Shown here: one piece after another, positions 43,183-51,832 of the stretch
How positions within the stretch are numbered: position 1 is the stretch's first letter
Layout of the letters: every line of letters starts with the position of its first letter
Source: Draconibacterium sediminis
GTDB taxonomy: Bacteria > Bacteroidota > Bacteroidia > Bacteroidales > Prolixibacteraceae
DNA: 64,000 nucleotides
NCBI RefSeq assembly: GCF_000949475.1
Contig: NZ_JRHC01000001.1
Coordinates: 496,001 to 560,000 of the forward strand
Reading direction: 5' to 3'
Program-made: the position numbers and the translations under genes
The notes under the pieces: generated by a model
The model's input: the letters and a program-made list of their open reading frames with translations, nothing else
What the model was told of the DNA's origin: nothing
The model's database searches: none

Positions 43183-46152
43183 TTAATAATCAATGCTTAA
43201 GCCCATCATAAACACGCGCGGACGTGGATAAATGTTGTTGTCGATTCCATTACTAACCTCCGGGTCAAGACCTTCGTAATCTGAAACTACAAACACGTTT
43301 TGAACCGTACCGTACAGGCGAAGACTCATTTTGTCTGCATTCAGATTTTTAAATGTGTGCCCCAGCGAAATGTTGTCCAAACGCAGGAACGACGCATTTT
43401 TTACATAGTAATCAGAGAAATATTCAGGATTTTCGAAACCTGTTGTAAGTGCATTCTGGTTTACGTTTAACAGGTAGTTCGACGACCAGTACAGGTTGTT
43501 TAACGAACCGCTCGACGACCAAACGTTGTTGTAAACGTAGTTACCCAGGCTAACTCTTCCGGCAAAACCAAAGTCCCAGTTTTTGTAGTATAGTTTTGAG
43601 TTGAAACCCATAAACCAGTCGGGAGCCGATTTTTCGAGGCGGTATTTATCTTCGCTGTTAATTTGTCCGTCTCCGTTACGGTCAACATAAAGTCCCTGTA
43701 TTGGTTTTCCTGCGTCGTCGTATACTTGCTCGTACACAAAGAACGAGTTGGCCGGATAACCTACCGAGTGAATTTGAATGTTGTTACCAACAGCACCCGA
43801 AATTCCTCCTGTTTCTACACCCGGATATTCTTCGAGCGACATTTGGGTTGCAGTAAGTTTGGTAATTTCGTTTTCGTTGTAAGTGGCGTTAAAACCAACT
43901 TCCCATGAAAGGTCTTGTTTCGAGATGATACGTCCCAAAACAGAGAACTCAAAACCGCGGTTTTCCAAATCGCCCACGTTGGTTAACAACATGTTGGTAA
44001 GGTTGGTACCTGCCGGAACCGGAATAAAGTTCAGCAAGTCGTCGGTAACACGTTTGTAAACATCGATGGTACCTGAAATGCGGTTGTCCATAAAACCATA
44101 GTCTAAACCGATGTTGTAGGTTGTGGTTTCTTCCCACTTAATTTCCGAGTCGTAACCTTCAGGACGAATAGTTGTGTAATACTGGTTTCCAAACTGGTAC
44201 TGCGCATTTTCCTGGCTGTACGTGTAGCGAGGCAAATAAGGGTAATCGCCGCTGCCTATGTTTTGCTGACCGGTAATACCGTAACCTAAACGCAATTTCA
44301 GATCGGAAACAACAGCGCTGTTTTTCAGGAATTCTTCTTCTGAAATCCGCCATGCAAAAGCTGCCGATGGGAAAAGTCCCCAACGGGTATCAGGCGAGAA
44401 ACGTGAAGTTCCGTCCTGACGAACGGTAAACGTAAGCAGGTATTTGTTTTTTAACGAGTAATTTAAACGTCCGAAGAACGAAACCAGGTAATATTCCGTA
44501 GGATCCCAGTTTTCAGGGTTGATAATCTCGTTGGTTATACCACTTCTTGCAAAGTTGTAGCTTTCGCTCCAGAAATGTTGCCACGAGTAACCACCCATTA
44601 CGCTAATATTACTTTCAATCGATTCCAGTTCTTTATCGTAAGTCAGGTAAAAGTCCAGCAATTTGTTTTTCTTTTCCTGTGTGTATTCGCTGTAATAACC
44701 ACCTCCGTTACCAATTGTCCACGGTGCATCGTCATCGTCGATGGTTGTACCTTCAGAATCGGTGTATTCGTATCCGAGGTTAAGCGTGGCTTTCAAATCA
44801 GGAAGGAAATGGAAATTATAATCGAACTGTGCATTTGTTACGGCTCGTTTTGCAGTTGATGTATCATCATGCATCATAATCAATGCCATTGGGTTGGTTG
44901 GTGCCAGCGTATTTGGATTTCCGTTGCCCTGCAACCAGGTAAAGTAACCTCCGTAACGATCGCTGTCGACATAAATCGGCTGGGTTGGATCGAAGCTTAC
45001 CGCAGTTCCGATAGCGCCCTGATTAGAAAAGTCGTTGTCAATCAACATTCCTTTAAAGTTCAGGTTCATTTTTAAATGATCATCGAAAAAGCTGGGGTTA
45101 AAACCAACAGTTCCGGTCCAGCGCTCCATGCTCGATTTCTTTAAAATACCGTTTTGGTCGGAGTAACCGACTGATGCACGGAAAGGAATATCTTTAATGT
45201 TTCCGGTAACGCTAAAGTTGTGGTCGTGACTTACCGACGGGCTTAAAACAACATCCTGCCAATCGGTATCAGCATTGCCCAAAAGGCTGGCGGCGTTTGA
45301 ACCGGCTCCGTTTTGGTCAATAATAGTTTGTCTGAAATCGTCGGTCGACAGAACATCAACTTTTCCCGATGGTGTGCTGTACGAACTAAAGCCGTTGTAG
45401 CTCAGTTTTAAACCGGCACCTTTGCGGCCTTTTTTAGTGGTAATAAGAATAACACCGTTTGACGCACGCGAACCATAAATAGCAGTTGCCGATGCGTCTT
45501 TAAGTACGGTCATGGTTTCAATATCGCTTGGATGGATCATGTTCAGCGGGTTTCTCATTCCGTTAACACCATCGCTCGAAATTGGTACTCCATCAATTAC
45601 AATAAGCGGATCGTTACTTGCTGAAAGCGAAGAACCTCCACGGATACGGATTGTTGATCCTTCTCCGGGAGCACCACCGCTATTGGTAATTTGTACACCG
45701 GCAATTTTACCGGTTACCAATTCTTGCGGAGAAGTAATCGCTCCCTGGTTAAAATCATCCGAACTTACTGCAGCTACCGAACCGGTAGCGTCTTCTTTTT
45801 TAACTTGTCCGTAACCAATTACTACAACCTCATCGAGGTTTTCCATTGATTGTTCCAACTTAACATTTACCAGATTTGAAGCAGTAATAACTACTTCCTG
45901 TGACGTATAACCAATGTATGAGAGAACAATGGTTTGTCCCTGTTCAACATCGATGCTGAAATTTCCGTCAAAATCGGTAATTGTTCCTTGTGTAGTTCCT
46001 TTAACTACAATGGTAACACCAGGTAAAGGCTCGCCGTTACCGGCATCGCTAACAGTACCTGTAACTGTTTTAACCTGCGCATATCCAAGACTAAAGCTCA
46101 GCATGGCAAACAAAAACAAGACTACTTTAAGGTTTTTACGAATAATCCTCAT
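43183..46152 (-). CDS. SusC/RagA TonB-linked outer-membrane transporter
   Basis: A 989-residue protein with a signal peptide ending in LGYAQ, a carboxypeptidase-regulatory-like domain (about 27-100), the TonB box region LDEVVVIGYG (about 106-115) and a plug with the LVTGKIAGVQI and IRIRGGSSL segments. A barrel follows, ending PRVFMMGLSIDY. It imports malto-oligosaccharides across the outer membrane with SusD as lid. It is the first gene of the operon susC-susD-susE-amylase (gaps of 19, 21 and 72 bp). A LacI-type palindrome lies 175 bp upstream of its start. Confidence 0.95.
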   Translation of the reverse strand: MRIIRKNLKVVLFLFAMLSFSLGYAQVKTVTGTVSDAGNGEPLPGVTIVVKGTTQGTITDFDGNFSIDVEQGQTIVLSYIGYTSQEVVITASNLVNVKLEQSMENLDEVVVIGYGQVKKEDATGSVAAVSSDDFNQGAITSPQELVTGKIAGVQITNSGGAPGEGSTIRIRGGSSLSASNDPLIVIDGVPISSDGVNGMRNPLNMIHPSDIETMTVLKDASATAIYGSRASNGVILITTKKGRKGAGLKLSYNGFSSYSTPSGKVDVLSTDDFRQTIIDQNGAGSNAASLLGNADTDWQDVVLSPSVSHDHNFSVTGNIKDIPFRASVGYSDQNGILKKSSMERWTGTVGFNPSFFDDHLKMNLNFKGMLIDNDFSNQGAIGTAVSFDPTQPIYVDSDRYGGYFTWLQGNGNPNTLAPTNPMALIMMHDDTSTAKRAVTNAQFDYNFHFLPDLKATLNLGYEYTDSEGTTIDDDDAPWTIGNGGGYYSEYTQEKKNKLLDFYLTYDKELESIESNISVMGGYSWQHFWSESYNFARSGITNEIINPENWDPTEYYLVSFFGRLNYSLKNKYLLTFTVRQDGTSRFSPDTRWGLFPSAAFAWRISEEEFLKNSAVVSDLKLRLGYGITGQQNIGSGDYPYLPRYTYSQENAQYQFGNQYYTTIRPEGYDSEIKWEETTTYNIGLDYGFMDNRISGTIDVYKRVTDDLLNFIPVPAGTNLTNMLLTNVGDLENRGFEFSVLGRIISKQDLSWEVGFNATYNENEITKLTATQMSLEEYPGVETGGISGAVGNNIQIHSVGYPANSFFVYEQVYDDAGKPIQGLYVDRNGDGQINSEDKYRLEKSAPDWFMGFNSKLYYKNWDFGFAGRVSLGNYVYNNVWSSSGSLNNLYWSSNYLLNVNQNALTTGFENPEYFSDYYVKNASFLRLDNISLGHTFKNLNADKMSLRLYGTVQNVFVVSDYEGLDPEVSNGIDNNIYPRPRVFMMGLSIDY

Positions 46153-46326
46153 TTTACATGTTATTAGTTTATGAATCTTCCTGTTTGTTAAATTCTCTTT
46201 AACTCATTTAAATAGGCAATAAATCAATTCGTTACAGAGACTTTGTGTTCAACAAAAACTAAAATTCAAAGGCGAATGTATAATAATTGTTAAGAAATAA
46301 TTACGTTTTTTAACACACCGGTTTAT

Positions 46327-46338
46327 GCAAACGTTTGC
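46327..46338. promoter_or_regulatory. LacI-type operator upstream of susC
   Basis: GCAAACGTTTGC is a perfect 12-bp palindrome, followed by a further half-site CGTTTGC at 46344-46350. The central CG step and the dyad are typical of LacI/GalR operators. It lies in the region shared by susC and the divergent lacI-type gene and is repeated before the MFS gene. Confidence 0.8.
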
Positions 46339-46404
46339 GGTGTCGTTTGCGCCCAACATGTTATAAAACAGGTAGTTACTGGTAGGTCTATTTATCGGGG
46401 CAAA

Positions 46405-46439
46405 TTTGTATGAAGATTTGGGCTAAATTGTTACATTTG
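46405..46439 (+). promoter_or_regulatory. Promoter of the LacI-type regulator gene
   Basis: TTTG at 46405-46408 and TACATTTG at 46432-46439 with a 23-bp spacer fit the Bacteroidota consensus; the start codon is 64 bp further on. Confidence 0.55.
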
Positions 46440-46502
46440 TGTATAGCCTTAACTCAGGTAATTGGAAAAATCATTAATCAACGATAGGGGAATAAGTGGA
46501 AT

Positions 46503-47519
46503 ATGAAAAGCGGACTGGTAACAATAAAAGACTTGGCTCGTGAATTAAATATTTCAGCATCTACGGTATCGCGTGCGTTGAAAGACCACCCCGATATCAG
46601 TAAAGAAACAAAACGGGCGGTTCAGGAACTGGCCGAAAGGTTAAATTACCAGCCCAATGCTGTTGCACTTAGTTTGAAACAACGGCGCAGTAATACCATT
46701 GGGGTTATCATTCCCGAAATTGTCCACTATTTTTTCTCATCAGTAATTAGCGGAATTGAAGATGTGGCTTACGATGCCGGTTTTAACGTAATTATTTGCC
46801 AGAGCAACGAGCGTTACGAGCGCGAAGTGGCAAACGCTAAAACATTGCTGGCGAGTCGTGTTGATGGTGTTTTGGTATCTATTTCAAAACATACCACCGA
46901 CTATAAACATTTAGAAAATTTCCAGAATAACGAAGTACCCATTGTATTTTATGATCGCGTTGTGCCGAATATAGTTGCCGACCAGGTAATTATCGACGAT
47001 TTTGATGCCGCATACCGGGCAACCCGTCATTTAATAGATAGCGGAAGAACGCGCATTGCGCATTTGGGCGGGCCAATGGCTTTGCTGATTGGGCAAAACC
47101 GAAAAGATGGTTACTTAAAAGCGTTGAAAGAAGCCGGTATTCCGGCCGACGAAAACCTGATTGTGGAAGCCGATTCGTTTGAAAAAGCCCGAATGGCCAT
47201 TATGAAGCTCATTAACCAAAAGATTAAGTTTGACGGCGTGTTTGCCACCAACGATCTTACCGCCATTGGTGCCATGCAAACCATTCAGAAAAAAGGCTAC
47301 AAAATACCCGATGAGATTGCAATTGTTGGCTTTTCCGATGGTCGCTTTTCAGGAATTACCGACCCTACGCTTACTTCAGTCGATCAGCACGGTTACGAAA
47401 TGGGAACACTGGCAACACAAATGCTGTTAAAACGCATCATCTCGGAAGACGATGAATATCCGGCTGAAACAAAAGTCTTGAATGCGGACTTGATAGTTCG
47501 GGGATCCTCTATTATATAA
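46503..47519 (+). CDS. LacI-family regulator of the maltodextrin locus
   Basis: A 338-residue regulator. Residues 5-50 are the LacI helix-turn-helix and hinge (TIKDLARELNISASTVSRAL, then LNYQPNAVA). Residues 60-335 are the periplasmic-binding-protein-like sensor domain (TIGVIIPEIVHYFFSSVISG at about 64-83, FATNDLTAIGAMQ near 250). It is divergent from susC and precedes the MFS/GH65/GH13 genes. Palindromes CAAACGTTTG on both sides of the gene are its probable binding sites. Its effector is likely maltose or a maltodextrin, by context. Classical SusR is a different protein type, so control here follows a different logic. Confidence 0.93.
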   Translation: MKSGLVTIKDLARELNISASTVSRALKDHPDISKETKRAVQELAERLNYQPNAVALSLKQRRSNTIGVIIPEIVHYFFSSVISGIEDVAYDAGFNVIICQSNERYEREVANAKTLLASRVDGVLVSISKHTTDYKHLENFQNNEVPIVFYDRVVPNIVADQVIIDDFDAAYRATRHLIDSGRTRIAHLGGPMALLIGQNRKDGYLKALKEAGIPADENLIVEADSFEKARMAIMKLINQKIKFDGVFATNDLTAIGAMQTIQKKGYKIPDEIAIVGFSDGRFSGITDPTLTSVDQHGYEMGTLATQMLLKRIISEDDEYPAETKVLNADLIVRGSSII

Positions 47520-47610
47520 TATACCATTCAAATTTCATTGATTTTTGCAGTTAATGGCAGATTCCTGCAATTACACAAAAACATGTTGTAGAATATATTT
47601 TCACTTTCCG

Positions 47611-47620
47611 CAAACGTTTG
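47611..47620. promoter_or_regulatory. LacI-type operator upstream of the MFS gene
   Basis: CAAACGTTTG, identical to the core of the operator before susC, lies about 66 bp upstream of the -33 element of the MFS gene promoter. Confidence 0.75.
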
Positions 47621-47676
47621 AAATGATCATTTTTGGCTAAAATACCTTGTTTTTCAGGGGTTAGCATGGTGCACGG

Positions 47677-47709
47677 TTTGGAAATTACTTCGATTCTGAC
47701 TTATATTTG
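47677..47709 (+). promoter_or_regulatory. Promoter of the MFS-GH65-GH13 operon
   Basis: TTTG (47677-47680) and TATATTTG (47702-47709) with a 21-bp spacer are an excellent Bacteroidota promoter match. The palindrome upstream suggests control by the LacI-type regulator, possibly as an activator given its position. Confidence 0.7.
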
Positions 47710-47815
47710 TGCAGGCAATTTTTCAATTCACACACTTCGTGTTTAGCAGCAAAAGTTCTTTTGCTGTATTATCTTGTTTATACATACAGCTTTGCTACAA
47801 ATTAAAACTACTATT

Positions 47816-49327
47816 ATGCGCAAAAAACCTACGTTAAGTTTTTGGCAGATTTGGAATATGAGTTTTGGTTTTCTGGGTATCCAGTTTGGGTTTGCCCTGC
47901 AGAATGCCAATGTAAGCCGTATTTTCGAAACACTTGGGGCCAACGTTGAGGACATCCCGATTTTGTGGATTGCCGCACCGGTTACCGGGTTAATTGTTCA
48001 GCCGATAATCGGGCACATGAGCGATAAAACCTGGAACCGACTTGGACGAAGACGGCCTTACTTTTTGTTCGGAGCTATTTTCGCATCGCTGGCCCTTTTA
48101 TTAATGCCCAACTCGCCCGCCTTGTGGGTAGCTGCCGGAACACTCTGGATAATGGATGCTTCCATTAATGTTTCAATGGAGCCGTTTCGTGCTTTTGTTG
48201 GCGATATGCTGCCCAACGAGCAACGTACTCAGGGTTTTGCTATGCAAAGCTTTTTTATTGGTACAGGTGCCGTTGTGGGATCGGTGCTTCCTTACGCAAT
48301 GACCAATTGGCTGAATATTCCGAATACCGCTCCTGAAGGAGTTATTCCTCCGTCGGTGCGCTGGTCGTTCTACATTGGGGGTGTCGTTTTCTTTCTGGCC
48401 ATTCTGTGGACTATTTTTTCAACCAAAGAATACCCACCCGAAGAGCTGGAAGCCTTTGAAGAAAGCGAACGACGAACAACCAATAAAGATGAGGTACTGA
48501 ATGAAGCGGAAGTGGCGAGCAGCCAGTTTGCCAAAGTTGGAGGAATTATGGGGTTGTTGGGTTTGCTGACTGTAGTAGTTACACAACTAATGGACCTTGA
48601 AAAAGAGCTGTACATTCTTGGAGGTATTCTTTTCCTTTTCTTCTTATTGATGATGACGGCTGCTTTGCTAAAATCGCAAAAAAAAGACGAGAATGCGTTG
48701 GTGGAGATTTTCAGTGATTTATTACGCATGCCGCTTACCATGAAACAACTGGCGCTGGTGCAGTTTTTTACCTGGGTTGGATTGTTTGCTTTGTGGATTT
48801 ATGCCACCGCAGGAATTACCAGCCATGTGTACGGAACTTCTGATACAACCACAAAGTTGTACAACGATGGTGCCGACTGGGTAACCATTCTTTTTGGCGT
48901 TTATAACGGAGTTGCAGCACTAATGGCATTTACCTTGCCCGTTATTGCAAAGTACACCAACCGAAAATTTACGCACTTCATTAGTTTAATAATTGGTGGT
49001 GTGAGCCTGGCCTCTATCTACCTTTTTAACGATCCGAACTGGCTGATCGTGCCAATGGTTGGAGTAGGTATTGCCTGGGCAAGTATTCTTTCTATGCCCT
49101 ATGCCATACTTACCGGATCGCTGCCATCGAATAAAATGGGAATTTACATGGGAATTTTCAACTTCTTTATTGTAATACCGCAAATTCTGGCGGCAACCAT
49201 TTTGGGTTTCATGGTAAAAGATCTGTTTGGAGGAGAGTCGATTTTTGCACTTGTTTTTGGAGGAGTATCCATGGTGGTAGCTGCCGTTCTGGTACTTTTT
49301 GTAAAAGACGTTGCAACAGAAAATTAA
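47816..49327 (+). CDS. MFS sugar transporter, maltose/maltodextrin type
   Basis: Starting at the ATG 47816 (MRKKPTLSFWQIWNMSFGF), the protein has 503 residues and about twelve membrane helices. NRLGRRRPYFLFGAI near 75-90 is the cytoplasmic loop motif of MFS/GPH-type transporters. The central loop (about 205-250) is long and acidic. It resembles SLC45-like transporters found beside GH65 and GH13 genes in Bacteroidota, so maltose or short maltodextrin import across the inner membrane is the likely role. The GH65 gene follows 18 bp later. Confidence 0.88.
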   Translation: MRKKPTLSFWQIWNMSFGFLGIQFGFALQNANVSRIFETLGANVEDIPILWIAAPVTGLIVQPIIGHMSDKTWNRLGRRRPYFLFGAIFASLALLLMPNSPALWVAAGTLWIMDASINVSMEPFRAFVGDMLPNEQRTQGFAMQSFFIGTGAVVGSVLPYAMTNWLNIPNTAPEGVIPPSVRWSFYIGGVVFFLAILWTIFSTKEYPPEELEAFEESERRTTNKDEVLNEAEVASSQFAKVGGIMGLLGLLTVVVTQLMDLEKELYILGGILFLFFLLMMTAALLKSQKKDENALVEIFSDLLRMPLTMKQLALVQFFTWVGLFALWIYATAGITSHVYGTSDTTTKLYNDGADWVTILFGVYNGVAALMAFTLPVIAKYTNRKFTHFISLIIGGVSLASIYLFNDPNWLIVPMVGVGIAWASILSMPYAILTGSLPSNKMGIYMGIFNFFIVIPQILAATILGFMVKDLFGGESIFALVFGGVSMVVAAVLVLFVKDVATEN

Positions 49328-49345
49328 AAAATTAAAAACACTGAG

Positions 49346-51655
49346 ATGAAGAATTATATCATTCATCACGACTGGAAAATAGTTGAAGAGGGGTTTGTTC
49401 CCGAACATAACCGGATTTCCGAAAGTATCTTTAGTATAGGAAACGGAAAAATGGGCCAGCGCGCCAATTTCGAGGAGAAATATTCAGGCGACACGCTGAA
49501 CGGAACATATGTTGCCGGTATTTATTACCCCGACAAAACCCGCGTGGGATGGTGGAAAAACGGCTATCCGGAGTATTTTGCCAAAATTATCAATTCAACC
49601 AACTGGATTGGAATAGGAGTTACCGTAAATGGTGAGGAACTCGATCTGGCAAAGGCAAAAGTACTTTCGTTTAAACGCGAGCTCGACATGCAACACGGTT
49701 TGTTAACGCGTTGTTTTGTTGCCGAGTTGCAAAATGGCAACCAGGTGGAGGTTTGTTCGCACCGTTTTGTCAGTATTGCAGCCACCGAGATTGGCGCTAT
49801 CCGATACACGGTAAAAGCGCTGAACTTTGATGGCGAGATAAAAGTTACGCCTTATCTCGATGGCGATGTGGTAAACGAAGACTCGAATTACGATGAGAAA
49901 TTCTGGGTAGAAGTTGCCCGTGCTGTTGGCGGTCCGGAAGGCTATCTCACAGTTGAAACCTTAAAAACCGGTTTTCATGTTAGTACCGGGATGTGGTTTC
50001 AACTACTAAAAAACGGAAATAAAGTAGAAACAGATATTACGAACGGGGAAAGGGAGAAATATGTCGAGGCATCTCAAAGTGTCTCGGTAGAGAAGGGTGA
50101 TGAAATAGTAGTTGAGAAATTCTCTTCTACTGTTTCTTCCCTTGATTATGAAAAGGAATCTCTTGCTGAAAAGGCAAAGGAAGCCGTTGATTTGGCTGTT
50201 GAAGCCGGTTTCGATGCCCTGTTCGAAAGTCATAAAAACCGCTGGCTGCAAAAATGGGCAACCAGCGATATAAAAATTGAAGGCGATATTGCGGCCCAGC
50301 AAGGAATTCGCTTTAATATTTTTCAGCTCAATCAAACCTATTCGGGCGAAGATGAGCGGCTGAATATTGGGCCAAAAGGATTTACAGGCGAAAAATATGG
50401 CGGTGTGACATATTGGGATACGGAGGCTTATTGTTTGCCTTTTTACCTGAGTACAGCGCCTCAAAAAGTTTCGCGGAACTTGTTGGTTTACCGTCGCAAG
50501 CATCTGGAAAAAGCCATCGAGAATGCCGAAAAACTCGGCTTCAAAAATGGTGCTGCCTTATACCCAATGGTTACCATTAACGGCGAAGAATGCCACAACG
50601 AGTGGGAAATTACCTTTGAAGAAGTTCACCGAAACGGAGCCATTGCCTACGCCATTTACGATTATATAAACTACACCGGCGATAAAGAATACCTTGCGCC
50701 GATGGGCTTTGAGGTGTTGCTGGGCATTAGTCGTTTTTGGAGCCAGCGTGTAAACTGGTCGGCCGACAAAGAGAAGTATGTAATGTTGGGCGTTACCGGG
50801 CCAAACGAATACGAGAACAACGTAAACAATAACTTCCACACCAGCTATCTGGCCGTGTGGACTTTAAAATATACGCTTGAAGCCATTGACTACCTGAAAA
50901 AGGAATTCCCCTTCCTGTTTGAGGAACTGGTAAAAAAATGGAAATTCAACGAGTTGAACGAAACTGCGCGCTGGAAGGATATTATTGATAAAATGTATTT
51001 CGCCAGGGATGAGAAGCGTGGTATTTACCTGCAACAGGATGGATTTTTGGATAAGGATTTGACTCCGGTTGCTGAACTTCCGGCAGAAGATCTGCCGATT
51101 AACCAAAACTGGTCGTGGGACCGAATTTTGCGTGCTCCATACATCAAACAGGCCGATACTTTGCAGAGTTTATACCTGTTTCAGGAGAATTTTACCACCG
51201 AAGAGCTAAAACGTCATTTTGATTTTTACGAGCCTTTAACGGTACATGAATCATCACTCTCGCCATGTGTTCACTCAATTTTGGCAGCGAAGATCGGCTA
51301 TCAGGATAAAGCTTACGAAATGTACTTGCGTACGTCACGCCTCGATTTGGATGATTATAATAACGACACCGAAGACGGCCTGCACATCACAAGTATGGGC
51401 GGAACATGGATGTCGTTTGTAATGGCATTTGGCGGAATGCGTGTAGTGAACAACAAACTTACATTTAATCCTTTCCTGCCCGAATCGTGGAAATCATATG
51501 GATTCCGAATCGATTTTGGAGGTGCACACCTCGAAGTAAAAATGAAACATGGGGAGTTTTTTATAATTAACCATTCCGCTGTTGTTGTGGCAGCAACGGT
51601 TTGGGGAACGGAACACGTAATTGCCGGAAATTCGACCCTTGAAATTAAAAAGTAA
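49346..51655 (+). CDS. GH65 maltose phosphorylase
   Basis: A 769-residue cytoplasmic enzyme with the GH65 layout: an N-terminal beta-sandwich (about 10-270), an (alpha/alpha)6 barrel (about 300-690) and a C-terminal beta domain. YWDTEAYCLPFY is the conserved substrate segment near residue 355, and the catalytic acid is E488 in GPNEYENNVNNN, the maltose phosphorylase signature. NQNWSWDRILRAPYIKQAD (about 590-608) contains the KQAD motif of the phosphate site. It splits maltose with phosphate into glucose and beta-glucose 1-phosphate. A beta-phosphoglucomutase is needed to use the product but is not in this cluster. Confidence 0.93.
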   Translation: MKNYIIHHDWKIVEEGFVPEHNRISESIFSIGNGKMGQRANFEEKYSGDTLNGTYVAGIYYPDKTRVGWWKNGYPEYFAKIINSTNWIGIGVTVNGEELDLAKAKVLSFKRELDMQHGLLTRCFVAELQNGNQVEVCSHRFVSIAATEIGAIRYTVKALNFDGEIKVTPYLDGDVVNEDSNYDEKFWVEVARAVGGPEGYLTVETLKTGFHVSTGMWFQLLKNGNKVETDITNGEREKYVEASQSVSVEKGDEIVVEKFSSTVSSLDYEKESLAEKAKEAVDLAVEAGFDALFESHKNRWLQKWATSDIKIEGDIAAQQGIRFNIFQLNQTYSGEDERLNIGPKGFTGEKYGGVTYWDTEAYCLPFYLSTAPQKVSRNLLVYRRKHLEKAIENAEKLGFKNGAALYPMVTINGEECHNEWEITFEEVHRNGAIAYAIYDYINYTGDKEYLAPMGFEVLLGISRFWSQRVNWSADKEKYVMLGVTGPNEYENNVNNNFHTSYLAVWTLKYTLEAIDYLKKEFPFLFEELVKKWKFNELNETARWKDIIDKMYFARDEKRGIYLQQDGFLDKDLTPVAELPAEDLPINQNWSWDRILRAPYIKQADTLQSLYLFQENFTTEELKRHFDFYEPLTVHESSLSPCVHSILAAKIGYQDKAYEMYLRTSRLDLDDYNNDTEDGLHITSMGGTWMSFVMAFGGMRVVNNKLTFNPFLPESWKSYGFRIDFGGAHLEVKMKHGEFFIINHSAVVVAATVWGTEHVIAGNSTLEIKK

Positions 51656-51660
51656 AAAAT

Positions 51661-51800
51661 AGATAATTTACCCTTTTGTCTGTCGACATTTTCCCTCGCG
51701 AGGGAAAACAGTTATAAAAAAGCCGGAGCTTTGATTGAGTCAAAAGCTGGTTTGATACTTGTTCCCTTTCTTAGGGGAACTCCCGACAGGGTAAGGGGTA
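51661..51800. repeat. Palindromic repeat between GH65 and GH13 genes
   Basis: TTTTCCCTCGCGAGGGAAAA (51689-51708) is a perfect 20-bp palindrome, preceded by TTTTGTCTGTCGACA. A second, weaker set, CCCTTTCTTAGGGGAACTCC and GACAGGGTAAGGGG, lies at about 51763-51800. Similar wording occurs as dispersed intergenic repeats in this phylum. The gap 51656-51832 has no gene. Confidence 0.6.
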
Positions 51801-51832
51801 AAGCAAATTTGAAACGACTAAAACACTATAAA

